DNA from: an uncultured Myxococcales bacterium | GTDB taxonomy: Bacteria > Myxococcota_A > UBA9042 | DNA length: 64,000 nucleotides | Direction of reading: 5' to 3' | NCBI GenBank assembly: GCA_903842345.1 | Contig: CAIMLR010000049.1 | Location: 1 to 64,000, forward strand | Part shown: positions 1-8,633 of the stretch, one piece after another | How positions within the stretch are numbered: position 1 is the first letter of the stretch | Layout: the number at the start of each line of letters is the position of its first letter | The notes under the pieces: model-generated | The model's input: the letters and a program-made list of their open reading frames with translations, nothing else | The model's database searches: none | What the model was told of the DNA's origin: nothing | Program-made: the position numbers and the translations under genes

Positions 1-46
1 CGACGTAAGTGGGGAGCAGCTGGATGTGGTTGCGACGGGTATTCAT
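1..46 (-). CDS. 5' end of an unidentified gene (partial)
   Basis: An ATG on the minus strand at 46-44 is preceded by a good ribosome-binding site (CGGAGG, five bases upstream). The frame stays open to the window edge and encodes MNTRRNHIQLLPTYV. Only 15 residues are visible, so no family can be named. The gene would run leftward, like the genes at 355-7635, but 308 bases separate it from the next one, so it probably has its own promoter. Confidence 0.5.
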   Translation of the reverse strand, partial: MNTRRNHIQLLPTYV

Positions 47-354
47 GGGGTCCTCCGGGGTTCTGTGGGCTCCGTTTCTTTGGGAGCTGCCTGTAGGAGT
101 AAGCAAGGACCGTGCCAACTTGCGATATGCAGCAATTCCATGTGGTTATGTGATTCTCACGCAGTTGGGCTGTCGGGCGATGTCGTCCGGATCCGCCGAC
201 AGCGGTCGTTTTGTGCGTGGATTCAAGAACTGAATCGCGGAGTTGACTGGCATTCCGGATAGCTGGACGGCGTGTCGCCTGCGGCCGACATGGCGTGTTT
301 GTCTGGATCCAGCGGCAAAGAACCGCCTGAACTGAATTCAGGCTCTCCGGGCTC
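47..354. other. Intergenic region without a convincing gene
   Basis: About 308 bases lie between the partial gene and the stop of the gene at 355. The only ORFs are short and overlap each other. The composition is less GC-skewed than the flanking coding DNA. It should hold the promoter of the leftward partial gene and the 3' end of the upstream transcript. I see a small hairpin at 326-342 but no clear -35/-10 pair. Confidence 0.5.
326..342 (-). terminator. Possible terminator hairpin after the gene at 355-1395
   Basis: CCTGAA and TTCAGG form a perfect 6-bp stem with a 5-base loop. The hairpin lies 12 bases past the minus-strand stop at 355. A weak T-rich stretch (GGTTCTTTG) follows on the minus strand. 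The stem is short, so this is only a candidate. Confidence 0.25.
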
Positions 355-1395
355 TCAGCAAATCGCTTCGAGCGACATATCCAGATCCGCCATCCGCGGT
401 CCGCGGTCGTGCAAATCCCGCGCCTGCTCAAATGGCGGCAATGGCAATTCAGCTGTCGCCACGCAGTGTTCCGCCAGCGTCAACGCCGCCAGCATCGCCG
501 CTGGACTCGGTCCGGTCTGCCGCAACTCCGCCAGCGCCGCGGCGTAGCGGATGGCCAGCGCGACGCTCTCCAGCAGCTCCGCCCACGCGCGCGCCAGCGA
601 CACGTCGCGGTCAAACGGCAGCGCCAGAAGCCGCACGCCGAGCCAGCTCTCCCAAACCGCCAGCACGTCGCGCTCGTGCGGCACCAGCCAGAGCCGCACC
701 TGTTCGCGCCACTCGCCGGTCAGGGCATCCAGCAGCTGCGGCAGATCGCGATCGGCCAGCGCCAACTCCGGCAGCATCGGTCGCGCCTGTGCGGCAAAAT
801 GCGCGAGGCGCTCCGGATCCGCCGACGCGCAACGGGCCTCAAGGAACGCCCGGAACGCGAGAAAACCGCGGGGCGTCAGGGTCGGCACGGCAGCCGGAAG
901 GGCGCGCGCGTGCTGGGCGGCGTCAAAAGTCATCGCGATGCGGGTCACGCGACCCAGCAGCGGCAGCGTCGGGTCCGCAGCCAAGTCGAGCAGGCTGTCG
1001 CGCAGCGCAGTGAACGCCGGCCACGGCACGGGGCAATCGGCAAACAGCAGCACGTGCGGCTTGCCCTCCGGCTTCCAGACGTGCAGGGGCTGGCGCCAAC
1101 CGCCGTCGCTGTGCGCGGGCGTCACCGGCTCTTCGCTGGCACACAGGCGCGCGCGCACGACGGGGCACAGGGAAGAAAAACTCAACGACGCGCCATCTGC
1201 GGTCTGCACGGCCTGCAGCGGGAAATCATTCCACTGCGGGCTTTGCGGGGCGTCGTTTGGCTGTTGCAGGGCTGTCAGCGCAGCTGCGCGCCCGGGATGG
1301 CCGGGCTGTGGCGGCGCCGTGCGCACGCGCTTGCACAAGCACGCCGCGCGTTGGCAGGAGAAGTTGTCGAGGACGGACGCAAAAGTGACACGCAC
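355..1395 (-). CDS. Hypothetical protein with an N-terminal Cys cluster
   Basis: This 346-residue protein is not recognised. The GTG start at 1395 has a GAGG seven bases upstream and lies 24 bases after the preceding gene's stop, so the two are probably co-transcribed. The N-terminus has a Cys cluster (C14, C19, C21) followed by a Pro-rich stretch, and two further Cys sit in SLCPVVRARLC. The rest is Ala/Leu-rich and probably helical, with no signal peptide or membrane segment. The Cys arrangement loosely recalls metal- or cluster-binding small domains (YkgJ or FliB type), but the spacing does not match either well. The call stays hypothetical. Confidence 0.6.
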   Translation of the reverse strand: MRVTFASVLDNFSCQRAACLCKRVRTAPPQPGHPGRAAALTALQQPNDAPQSPQWNDFPLQAVQTADGASLSFSSLCPVVRARLCASEEPVTPAHSDGGWRQPLHVWKPEGKPHVLLFADCPVPWPAFTALRDSLLDLAADPTLPLLGRVTRIAMTFDAAQHARALPAAVPTLTPRGFLAFRAFLEARCASADPERLAHFAAQARPMLPELALADRDLPQLLDALTGEWREQVRLWLVPHERDVLAVWESWLGVRLLALPFDRDVSLARAWAELLESVALAIRYAAALAELRQTGPSPAAMLAALTLAEHCVATAELPLPPFEQARDLHDRGPRMADLDMSLEAIC

Positions 1396-1419
1396 GGGCA
1401 GGCCTCGCCGGCGCAGCCG

Positions 1420-1812
1420 TCAGTGCTTGGGACCGAGCCAGGCGCCGCGACTGTCAACCAAGCCGACGGTGTACAGGACAAAGTACCAGTCCAGCAACTC
1501 GCCCAGCTCCTGCACGACGTCGCGCGGCAGCGGTTCGCGCCAACGTCGGCAATGCTGGACCCAACCGCCGATGTCGCGCAGCAATTCCATCAGCATGCCG
1601 GCAGCCTTGGCCGCCGCTTCGGCGATCTCCGCCAAATCGACGTGCGTGGGCACATCGTCGGACTGCATCCACGGGCGATCCTTGGTCTCACCGCGCGGAA
1701 ACTGCGATTTGCCACGCGGCAGACGCCGGACGGAGCTGCGCGGCACGCGACCGAGATTGTCAGCGTACAGCGCGCCCGTTCCGGATCGTCTGCGAATAAG
1801 GGGATGCGACAT
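1420..1812 (-). CDS. Hypothetical protein, 130 residues
   Basis: No family is recognised. The first 48 residues are Arg/Ser/Gly-rich and probably disordered. Residues 49-130 look like a compact helical domain ending in a conserved-looking ELGELLDWYFVLYTVGLVDS segment. The ATG at 1812 lies 15 bases after the rplC stop and has no obvious Shine-Dalgarno, so translation may depend on rplC. An internal ATG at 1668, which would remove the basic tail, is an alternative start. Its place between rplC and the gene at 355 suggests co-transcription with the ribosomal protein gene. Confidence 0.55.
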   Translation of the reverse strand: MSHPLIRRRSGTGALYADNLGRVPRSSVRRLPRGKSQFPRGETKDRPWMQSDDVPTHVDLAEIAEAAAKAAGMLMELLRDIGGWVQHCRRWREPLPRDVVQELGELLDWYFVLYTVGLVDSRGAWLGPKH

Positions 1813-1827
1813 CGCGAGCTTTGGCGA

Positions 1828-2487
1828 CTAGACGCCCGCTTTCTTGGCCGGCTTGGACGGCTCCTGAATCCAGATCAGGCTGCCATTGGCGCCCGGGCAC
1901 GAACCGCGAACCACGATGAGGTTCTTTTCCGGCTCAACCGAGTGGATCTTCAGGTTCTGAATCGTCACTTTCTCGACGCCGTACTGACCGGCCATCTTCT
2001 TGCCCAGCCAAACGCGACCCGGCGTGGTGCGCATACCGAGCGAACCGCCGTGACGGAACACTTCATGCGTACCGTGCGACGCCTTCGGCATGTGCATGTT
2101 GTGGCGCTTGATGACGCCCGTGAAGCCGCGGCCTTTGCTGATGCCGCGGATGTCGACGATCTGGCCGGCCGTGAACGCCGAGGCGTCCAGCATCATGCCA
2201 ACTTCAACCTGGCCGACGTCTTCCGCCGAGACGCGCATCTCACCGATGTGCGCGCAGATTTCCACGCCCGCCTTGGCGAACAGACCGGCGTCCGGCTTGT
2301 TGATCTGCTTGACTTTCTTCTTGCCAAAGCCGATGACGAGGGCGTTGTAGCCGTCCGGGCCAGCTTCCGTCTTGACGTGCAGCACCGGGCAGGGCCCGAC
2401 TTCCAGAACGGTCACCGGGACGCGCTGACCTTCGAAATCGAACACCTGCGTCATACCAATTTTGCGACCGAAAAGACCTTTACCCAT
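1828..2487 (-). CDS. rplC: 50S ribosomal protein L3
   Basis: L3 is a 23S rRNA-binding protein needed early in large-subunit assembly. The 219-residue product is full length for the family and starts MGKGLFGRKIGMTQVF. It contains the L3 core segments DIRGISKGRGFTGVIKRH and SLGMRTTPGRVWLGKKMAG. The ATG at 2487 is chosen over an upstream in-frame start because it has a strong AGGAG six bases before it and matches the family N-terminus. L3 is normally the second gene of the S10 operon beside L4 and L23. Here no ribosomal neighbour exists: folC lies upstream and unknown genes lie downstream. It has a dedicated promoter at 2627-2655 and a leader of about 130 bases. Confidence 0.97.
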   Translation of the reverse strand: MGKGLFGRKIGMTQVFDFEGQRVPVTVLEVGPCPVLHVKTEAGPDGYNALVIGFGKKKVKQINKPDAGLFAKAGVEICAHIGEMRVSAEDVGQVEVGMMLDASAFTAGQIVDIRGISKGRGFTGVIKRHNMHMPKASHGTHEVFRHGGSLGMRTTPGRVWLGKKMAGQYGVEKVTIQNLKIHSVEPEKNLIVVRGSCPGANGSLIWIQEPSKPAKKAGV

Positions 2488-2597
2488 TTGTTGCTCCTGC
2501 GACGCCTTTGCGGCGTGCTTGTTGGAGTCCAGATCGAGCGGCTGACTTCGCCTCGTGCGGGCCAGCATCGACTCATTTCACCCAGCGAACCGGGTTT

Positions 2598-2614
2598 GCG
2601 TCGGGTTGCGACGC
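2598..2614 (-). promoter_or_regulatory. Stem-loop in the rplC leader
   Basis: GCGTCG and CGACGC form a perfect 6-bp stem with a 5-base loop, just after the predicted rplC transcription start (about 2620). It could be a 5' stabilising hairpin or part of an autoregulatory leader, as is common for ribosomal protein operons. The function is inferred. Confidence 0.35.
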
Positions 2615-2626
2615 GGAAGGGCAGGG

Positions 2627-2655
2627 AGTCTAGGGCTTTTGACCGATTGGGTCAA
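2627..2655 (-). promoter_or_regulatory. Candidate sigma-70 promoter of rplC
   Basis: On the minus strand, TTGACC (2655-2650), a 17-base spacer and TAGACT (2632-2627) make a good housekeeping promoter. The -10 box overlaps the folC stop codon, so rplC can be transcribed independently of folC. The expected start is near 2620, leaving a leader of about 133 bases. Confidence 0.55.
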
Positions 2656-3985
2656 GACCAAGTCGCTGGTTCAGGCGCGGGCTGACGATGACGCCGGCCT
2701 GCAGCCATTCCCCCAGCGCGTGCTGGCTGCCCGTTATCGCGACGCCACAGCCGGGAATCGCCTCGGTCCGCGCCTGCGCCAGACAGCGCGAAGCGGACGC
2801 CACCGCGACTTGTGCGCCCGGCGCGACCGCATCCACGACGCGCGCCAATTCCGCCGCGTCCAGCAGTGTGTCGCCGACCATGCGCGGCAGCCAAAATCCC
2901 GCCGCTACCGGCGCCAGCGCACGCACCAGGTCGGCCGCCACGCGATCCTTGCGCACCGCCAGCACGATTTGCCAGCGATTTCCGCGCTCCGCCAGAAGCG
3001 CCGCCAGCGCCGCGATCCCCGCTGGATTGTGCGCCGCATCCAACACGACGGTCGGATCGGTCGCGATCACTTCCGCGCGGCACGGCCAATCCGACTCCGC
3101 CAGCGCCGCCACGACTTCGTCGATTCCCGGCAGCGCGCGTCCAGCCAGCTCGAACGCTTCCGCCACGCCCTGGTACGCGAGGATCGCCAGCGCGGCATTC
3201 TCAAGCTGGTGGGCGCCTGGCAGCGCGATCTCGAGCTCCAGCGGTCCGGGCAGCACGGGACCGGTCAACACGCCCGCCTGATGCCACGTTGCGCCAATCA
3301 GCTGGCCCGCCGCGATCTGCGCGTGCTGCCCCACAAGCAGCAGGCGCGGCGTCAGGTTGTGCTTGCGCAGCGCGTTCTTGACCAGCACCGCTTGGGCAGC
3401 GACAAGGATCCGGCCATCGCGCGCCACCGCGGTCTTTTCCCAGGCGATCTGCTGCAACGTCTTGCCGAGGATCGCCGTGTGGTCGTGCGAGAGGTGCGTC
3501 ACCACGCTGACGATCGGCTCCGTGGCGTTGACCGCGTCCAGGCGCCCGCCCAGGCCGACTTCCAGCACCGCGATCTCCACCGCCGCATCGGCAAAAGCCA
3601 CAAGCGCGGCGGCCGTCAGCGCCTCAAAAGGCGTCGGCTCCAGGTCCTGCGCCGCTGCCTGCACGCGCGCCAGGGCCGTATCCAGCACGTCCGCCGTCAC
3701 GCACGTCGCGCCCACCCGCACGCGCTCGCGCGTCTCCACGAGGTGCGGCGACGTGTAATGCCCGACCCGCAGCCCGGCTTCCCGCAGCAAGGACGCCAGC
3801 ATCGCCGACGTTGAGCCCTTGCCATCGGTGCCCGCCACGACGACGCAGGGCATCTGCTGGTCCGGGCGGTCCAGGCGCTCGAGCACGGCCTCGATGCGTG
3901 TCAGGCCAAGCGCCATGCCGCGCTGCCCGAGGCTGGCAAGCCACAGGTGCCCCGGACCGTGATGGGAGACGAGCGCTTCATTCAT
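2630..3985 (-). CDS. folC: Folylpolyglutamate synthase / dihydrofolate synthase
   Basis: FolC adds glutamate to dihydropteroate and/or folates in the cytoplasm, using ATP. The 451-residue protein has the Mur-ligase-like P-loop AGTDGKGSTS (about residues 51-60), the FolC hallmark YTSPHLVETRERVRV, the ATPase-centre segment VLEVGLGGRLDAVN, and a later HDHTAILG. The length is typical. The ATG at 3985 shares its first base with the stop of the upstream lipoprotein gene (TGATG), which suggests translational coupling. The longer ORF to 4102 is rejected because it would run into that lipoprotein gene. The coupling of a folate enzyme to a surface lipoprotein is unusual. Confidence 0.93.
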   Translation of the reverse strand: MNEALVSHHGPGHLWLASLGQRGMALGLTRIEAVLERLDRPDQQMPCVVVAGTDGKGSTSAMLASLLREAGLRVGHYTSPHLVETRERVRVGATCVTADVLDTALARVQAAAQDLEPTPFEALTAAALVAFADAAVEIAVLEVGLGGRLDAVNATEPIVSVVTHLSHDHTAILGKTLQQIAWEKTAVARDGRILVAAQAVLVKNALRKHNLTPRLLLVGQHAQIAAGQLIGATWHQAGVLTGPVLPGPLELEIALPGAHQLENAALAILAYQGVAEAFELAGRALPGIDEVVAALAESDWPCRAEVIATDPTVVLDAAHNPAGIAALAALLAERGNRWQIVLAVRKDRVAADLVRALAPVAAGFWLPRMVGDTLLDAAELARVVDAVAPGAQVAVASASRCLAQARTEAIPGCGVAITGSQHALGEWLQAGVIVSPRLNQRLGLDPIGQKP

Positions 3986-6900
3986 CAGGGTGAGTCGCTG
4001 CTGCCGAGCGCGGTGACGGTGGCGGGAAGGCCGACGGGCGCGAGGTTGCCGGGATCGACGATGTTTCCGCCGCTGTTGCCAAAGAAGAGGGAGCGGATCC
4101 ACGCGTCGATGACCGCGCCCTCGCGGACCAGGCCTTCGCCGTTGCCGCTGACGCGAATCCCGTCGCCCGTGACGTCGGCGCCGGCGAGCACGATGCCGCC
4201 CCCGGTCATGCCGCTGACGAGCGTCCGCACGAGGGTGGCGAGGCTATTGGCGGTGATTTCCAGGCCGTCGCTGCTGCCAAGGCTGCCCGCGGTGGTGTTG
4301 AGGAACGCGCACTCCGTGACGCTGGCGCTGCCGCCGGACTGCGACAACGCGACGCCGCTGACGGCCTGCGTTCGGCTGCCGCTGAGCTTCAGGTCCGTGT
4401 TGACCACCCGGATGCCGGTGCCGGTGGCGTCGTGCAAGGACGCGCCGCCGATGTTGAGCGCGCCCGCGTGGCTGAGGATGCCTGTGCCGCTCCAGTCGTG
4501 CGCCATGAGGCCTGCGATGCGCAGCGTGCCGCCGCTCTGCGCCACGAGGCCGTCGCCGAGGCCGATCACGTTGGCGGTCACGTCGCTGACGCGGGCGTCA
4601 AAGACGTCCAGGTGCGATGCGGCGCCGTCGACGAGGAGGCCGAGTCCCTGCGCGCCGACGACAGCGACGCGGGCGAGGCGGGCGGTGGCGTCGTTGTGGA
4701 CTTCCACGCCGTAGCCGGTGGCGTGCACGGCCAGATCGCGGACGTTCAGCCGGGTCTGCGCGCCCGACGCCATCAAGCCGACCTCGGTGTGGTTCTGGAG
4801 CCGCCAGCGATGGCCAGCGACAAGCGCGCGGTTCTGGATCGCGGCGCCGCGCGTGCCGCCGTCGATGCTCAGATCGTCGATCGTCGCGGTCGTGTCCGTG
4901 TCGGCAATGAAGAGGCCAACGTCGTGGCTGCTTTCGATCTGCACGTCCGCGAGCGTTGCCTTGGCGCCGTGTGAGACGCTGATGCCGCGGCCCCAGGCGG
5001 GCGACGCGTTGACCTGCGTCTGGCTGACCTGGACGTGCTTCGCGTCCAGCGCGCTGCCGGGATCGTAGACGAAGATGCCGTGGCCGTAGCTGTTCTGCAC
5101 CCGCACGCCGGTCGCGCTCAGCTTTGCGCCGCCGACGACCTGGATGCCGTTTCCGCCGTGGCTGTTGCTGTTCATTTGCGTGAAACCGATGACGACGCCG
5201 GCGTCGCTGCCCGTCGTCTTGGCGTCGAGCGCGCTGCCTGCGCCGTCGAGCGTGAGGCCGAAGTCGCGGTTGCCGATCGCGGTCACGCGGCCCTGGACGC
5301 TGGCGCCCTCGGCGATCAGGATGCCGCCGCCGCCGGTGCCGTCGCTGGTGCGTGGCAAGGTCAAGTTGGCCTCCAGGACCGTGTTCTTGACGTTGGTGGT
5401 CTTGGACGCGATGACGATGCCGTTGTCCTGGCTGTTGCTCACGCGGAGCGTGGCGTCGCTGACCGTGGCGTTGGACTCGATGACCGCGCCCTGGCCGCCG
5501 TGGCCGTCGGCTTGCGACGACTGCGTGTCCTGCACGCGGATGCTGCCGCCCTGCCAGGAGCCGCCGCTCAGGAGGAAGCCCGCGGTGAAGCTGCCGGCGA
5601 TGGTGACGCTCCCGCTGTCGGGCAACAGCAGCTTGGCGCCGTCGACGATCTCCAAGCCAGTGCCGGCGGTCTTGTCGGAGCTGCGCGGCGCGGTCGCGTC
5701 GATGACGGCGAAGTCGAGGCCGAGCGCTGCGCCCAAGCCGGCCGCGCTGACGCCCTGCGTGTGGCTGGCGTGGACGTGCAAGCCGCTGAACTGGCCGCTG
5801 GCGCCGTTGCCTTCAATGACGACGCCCTGGCCGCCGGCGCTGTCCAAGGCTTGCGGCTGCGTGTCGCTGACGCGGACGTTGTGGCCCGAGAGGGTTCCGC
5901 CGTTGTCGACGATCCAGATGCCGCGCGTGCGGCTATTTGTCACGCGCAGGTCGGTGAGCTTGACGCTGGCGCTGAACGCCGCGAGGCCGATGCCGTCCTT
6001 CTGGTCGCCGCCCGGCAACGTGCCGTCGATCCACCAGTTGCTGCCGCTGGTGGGAACAGCGCCTTCCAGACGCACGCCATAGCCGCGGTTGCCGGTGACG
6101 CGCAAGTCCGTGGCAGTGACGGTGCTGGTGCCGACTGCGTAGAGGCCAAAGCCGGATTTGTTGTCGGATTCCTGCGTGAGCGTGCCGTCAATGACGAGCG
6201 CCTTGGCGGTGACGGTCGAGTCCGACGCATACAAGCCGACTTCGCGGCTGAGGCTGACGCGCGCGTTGCTGATGTCCAACGTGGCGGTTTCCAGGGCGAT
6301 GCCGCGGCCGTGCGTCTTGTTGTCGCCGGACAAGGTGGTGTGGATGAAGGCGTTCTTGACGGTCGCCGCGGCGCCGTCCAACGCGTAGAGGCCGCCCATG
6401 ACCGCGCTGTGCACGTAGACGTGGTCGACGGTGGCCTGAACGGCGCCTTCCACGCGGATGCCGTAGCGGCCGCCGCTGACGGTCAAGTTGCTGATCTGGC
6501 TGCCTGAGCTCTGTGCGATGAGCACCGTGGCATTGCCCGGCGCGCCTTGAAGGATGACGTCCTTGGCGCACGCGCCGCGCAACGCGATTGGCTGGAAGAG
6601 CGAGAGGTTGGCGTTGTAGATGCCCGCGCCGATGGCGATTGTCCCACCGGTCGGCAGCGCGGCGATGGCGTCCGTGAGGCTCTGGAACGGCGCGGCTTGG
6701 CTGCCGGAGCCGCCCACTGCCGCCGCGGCCGAAACGAAGACGACGTTGACGCCGGGCGCGACGCCGCCCCACGGGTCGCTGCAATCGGCGGGATCGGGAG
6801 CGCACGCGTCGCTGGCGACGACAAAGCCGGGCGGGCAGGTCCACGCCGGGCCCGCGACGTCCTGGCATTGCGTGGGCTGCGCCGGATCGGGACGCTGGCC

Positions 6901-7635
6901 GATCGCGCAGGCGGTGGAAACGCAGAGCGACGGATTGACGGTGGCGTCGATGATGGCGCCCGCGCCGTTGTTGCACCAGAGCGGCGTGGCGATCGGCGCG
7001 GGGAGCGCGGGCGTGCCGGTCAATAGCATCAGGGCGGACAAGCCGGGCATCGCGGCGCCGTCAGGCCAGACCACCTTGCCGCCGGGGAGGACGACGTTGC
7101 CGGCGGGCGCGCAGTTGAGCTCGGGCGCGAGGCCCGCAGGGCAGCCGATGTTGATGGCCGCGGCGTTGATCGGGCACGGTGCGGTCACCGCGCGGCAGTT
7201 TTCTGGGCCGGGGGCGCAGGGCTTGTCGCTCTCGTCGAGGTAGACGAAGCACCAGCGCGGAACGCAATTGGCGGGATCCTCCGCGCCCGTTGTAAAGCAG
7301 CCGGACGGGCCCGCGGGCAGGCATTTGCCGCTCGGCGCATCCCAATACAGGCCGTCGGGGCAGCACGAGCCGTCGGCTTTGCTCGCGGCTTCCGGGCAGG
7401 CCACGGCGCCATCGACGGACGTCGCGTCGCTGGCGGTCTTGACGTCCTCCGTCTGCCACGGCGGCAATTCGGTCGTCGCGGCGTCCTGGTGCAGGAGCGG
7501 GTCAAAGACGTCCGTTGGCAGCGCGGGCGAGGTCGCGTCTGAGCAGCCGGCGAGCCCAAGCGCGGCGCAATTCGCGAGGACAAAGCGCATCATCGCGCGG
7601 CGGAACGGATGGCTGAAGTTGTGGGCATGGGGCAT
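3985..7635 (-). CDS. Giant lipoprotein with a right-handed parallel beta-helix
   Basis: This 1216-residue protein is predicted to be lipid-anchored: the N-terminus has a basic stretch, a short hydrophobic helix and the lipobox LGLAGC (Cys31). Residues about 80-285 are Cys-rich, with short paired-Cys motifs such as CCPDGLYWD. From about residue 300 (PFQSLTDAIAALPTGGTIAIGAGIY) the chain becomes a long run of beta-helix coils of roughly 22-25 residues rich in V, T, G and N, with repeated motifs such as GIRVEGA, GIGLAAFSA and GVVIEGNGAS. This resembles PbH1/DUF1565 surface proteins. The ATG at 7635 has an excellent GGAGG five bases upstream. No catalytic carbohydrate-lyase motif is recognised, so an adhesive or structural surface role is inferred. 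It overlaps folC by one base. Confidence 0.85.
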   Translation of the reverse strand: MPHAHNFSHPFRRAMMRFVLANCAALGLAGCSDATSPALPTDVFDPLLHQDAATTELPPWQTEDVKTASDATSVDGAVACPEAASKADGSCCPDGLYWDAPSGKCLPAGPSGCFTTGAEDPANCVPRWCFVYLDESDKPCAPGPENCRAVTAPCPINAAAINIGCPAGLAPELNCAPAGNVVLPGGKVVWPDGAAMPGLSALMLLTGTPALPAPIATPLWCNNGAGAIIDATVNPSLCVSTACAIGQRPDPAQPTQCQDVAGPAWTCPPGFVVASDACAPDPADCSDPWGGVAPGVNVVFVSAAAAVGGSGSQAAPFQSLTDAIAALPTGGTIAIGAGIYNANLSLFQPIALRGACAKDVILQGAPGNATVLIAQSSGSQISNLTVSGGRYGIRVEGAVQATVDHVYVHSAVMGGLYALDGAAATVKNAFIHTTLSGDNKTHGRGIALETATLDISNARVSLSREVGLYASDSTVTAKALVIDGTLTQESDNKSGFGLYAVGTSTVTATDLRVTGNRGYGVRLEGAVPTSGSNWWIDGTLPGGDQKDGIGLAAFSASVKLTDLRVTNSRTRGIWIVDNGGTLSGHNVRVSDTQPQALDSAGGQGVVIEGNGASGQFSGLHVHASHTQGVSAAGLGAALGLDFAVIDATAPRSSDKTAGTGLEIVDGAKLLLPDSGSVTIAGSFTAGFLLSGGSWQGGSIRVQDTQSSQADGHGGQGAVIESNATVSDATLRVSNSQDNGIVIASKTTNVKNTVLEANLTLPRTSDGTGGGGILIAEGASVQGRVTAIGNRDFGLTLDGAGSALDAKTTGSDAGVVIGFTQMNSNSHGGNGIQVVGGAKLSATGVRVQNSYGHGIFVYDPGSALDAKHVQVSQTQVNASPAWGRGISVSHGAKATLADVQIESSHDVGLFIADTDTTATIDDLSIDGGTRGAAIQNRALVAGHRWRLQNHTEVGLMASGAQTRLNVRDLAVHATGYGVEVHNDATARLARVAVVGAQGLGLLVDGAASHLDVFDARVSDVTANVIGLGDGLVAQSGGTLRIAGLMAHDWSGTGILSHAGALNIGGASLHDATGTGIRVVNTDLKLSGSRTQAVSGVALSQSGGSASVTECAFLNTTAGSLGSSDGLEITANSLATLVRTLVSGMTGGGIVLAGADVTGDGIRVSGNGEGLVREGAVIDAWIRSLFFGNSGGNIVDPGNLAPVGLPATVTALGSSDSP

Positions 7636-7663
7636 GACACCCTCCGGATTTGTGGCCTACACT
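7634..7663 (+). promoter_or_regulatory. Candidate promoter for the MBL-fold hydrolase
   Basis: ATGACA (7634-7639), an 18-base spacer and TACACT (7658-7663) resemble a sigma-70 promoter. The -35 box overlaps the start codon of the divergent lipoprotein gene. The transcript would have a leader of about 90 bases before the ATG at 7762. Confidence 0.35.
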
Positions 7664-7761
7664 GTGCCGGGAACGGCGCCGCGTTGCAACCGCCGCTTGC
7701 GAATGCCGCAGCGCAAGTGGGCCTGTCGACGGCGCGGACCGCGCGGCAAGGGGATGAGTCC

Positions 7762-8595
7762 ATGCTGGAAGCCTTTCGTGAATCCGCTGGTTTATGGCGC
7801 GTTCCGCTGCCGACGCCGACTTTGCCACCGGCGACGATGACCAATCACTACTTCGTCGGCGAGCGCCAGGCTGTGCTCGTGGACCCGTCGGCGCCCGCGC
7901 AGTCGAGCCAGGACAAGCTCGCGGCGCTGCTGGCGGACACGCAGCATCACGGGATCGCGGTGCAGGCGCTCTTCCTGACCCACCACCACCGGGACCACTC
8001 GGGCGCTGCGGCGGCCCTGCGCGCGCGGTTTGGCCTGCCCGTGTGGGCGCACGCGCGCACCGCGGAGCTGCTGCCGGATCTGGCCATCGACCGGCGCATC
8101 GAGGACCAGGAGATCGTCGCAGAAAATGCCGATGGTTCGCCTTGGCGGGCGGTGCATACGCCGGGTCACGCGCCGGGACATCTGGTGCTGTGGCACGCGC
8201 GGACGTCGGTCATCGTGGCAGGGGACATGGTCGCGGGCGAGGGGACGATCCTCGTCGATCCCAGCGACGGCAACATGGGCGACTATCTGGCGAGCCTGGA
8301 GGCGATGGCCCACCTGCAGCCGCACACGCTCGCGCCCGCGCACGGGCAGGTGCTCCACGAGGCGTTGGCGGTCCTGACGCACTACCGGCTGCACCGGCTG
8401 GCGCGCGAACAGAAAGTGTTGGAAGCCCTGCCGCGGACGTGGACGGAGGCCGACGTGCTGCTGCCCGCCGCGTATGGCGACGTGTCACGCTTGGCGTGGC
8501 CGATTGCGTTGCGGTCGATGCAGTCGCACCTGACGCATCTGGCGGAGCTGGGTCGCGCGGAACGCAGCGGCGCGCAGTGGCGGCGCTTGAACTGA
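7762..8595 (+). CDS. Metallo-beta-lactamase-fold hydrolase, LACTB2-like
   Basis: This is a 277-residue soluble MBL-fold protein. The metal-binding motif THHHRDHSG (H74, H76, D78, H79) is followed by HTPGHAPGHLVLW, GDMVAGEGT and the late PAHG histidine, so all metal ligands are present. GDMVAGEGT followed by DYLASLEAM matches LACTB2/endoribonuclease-type members better than glyoxalase II or beta-lactamases. The C-terminal 60 residues look like the winged-helix domain of that subgroup. The ATG at 7762 is preferred over the upstream in-frame start because AAGGGGATG lies just before it. The gene is monocistronic and convergent with grpE. The substrate is unknown. Confidence 0.85.
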   Translation: MLEAFRESAGLWRVPLPTPTLPPATMTNHYFVGERQAVLVDPSAPAQSSQDKLAALLADTQHHGIAVQALFLTHHHRDHSGAAAALRARFGLPVWAHARTAELLPDLAIDRRIEDQEIVAENADGSPWRAVHTPGHAPGHLVLWHARTSVIVAGDMVAGEGTILVDPSDGNMGDYLASLEAMAHLQPHTLAPAHGQVLHEALAVLTHYRLHRLAREQKVLEALPRTWTEADVLLPAAYGDVSRLAWPIALRSMQSHLTHLAELGRAERSGAQWRRLN

Positions 8596-8633
8596 CGGTC
8601 CGGCCAGTTCAAGCGTGCCGCACGCAAGTTCAC

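Noticed and set aside
409-2685. 758-residue plus-strand ORF
   Set aside because: It is antisense to two hypothetical genes and rplC, low-complexity (Arg/Gln/His-rich), and has no recognisable domain or Shine-Dalgarno.
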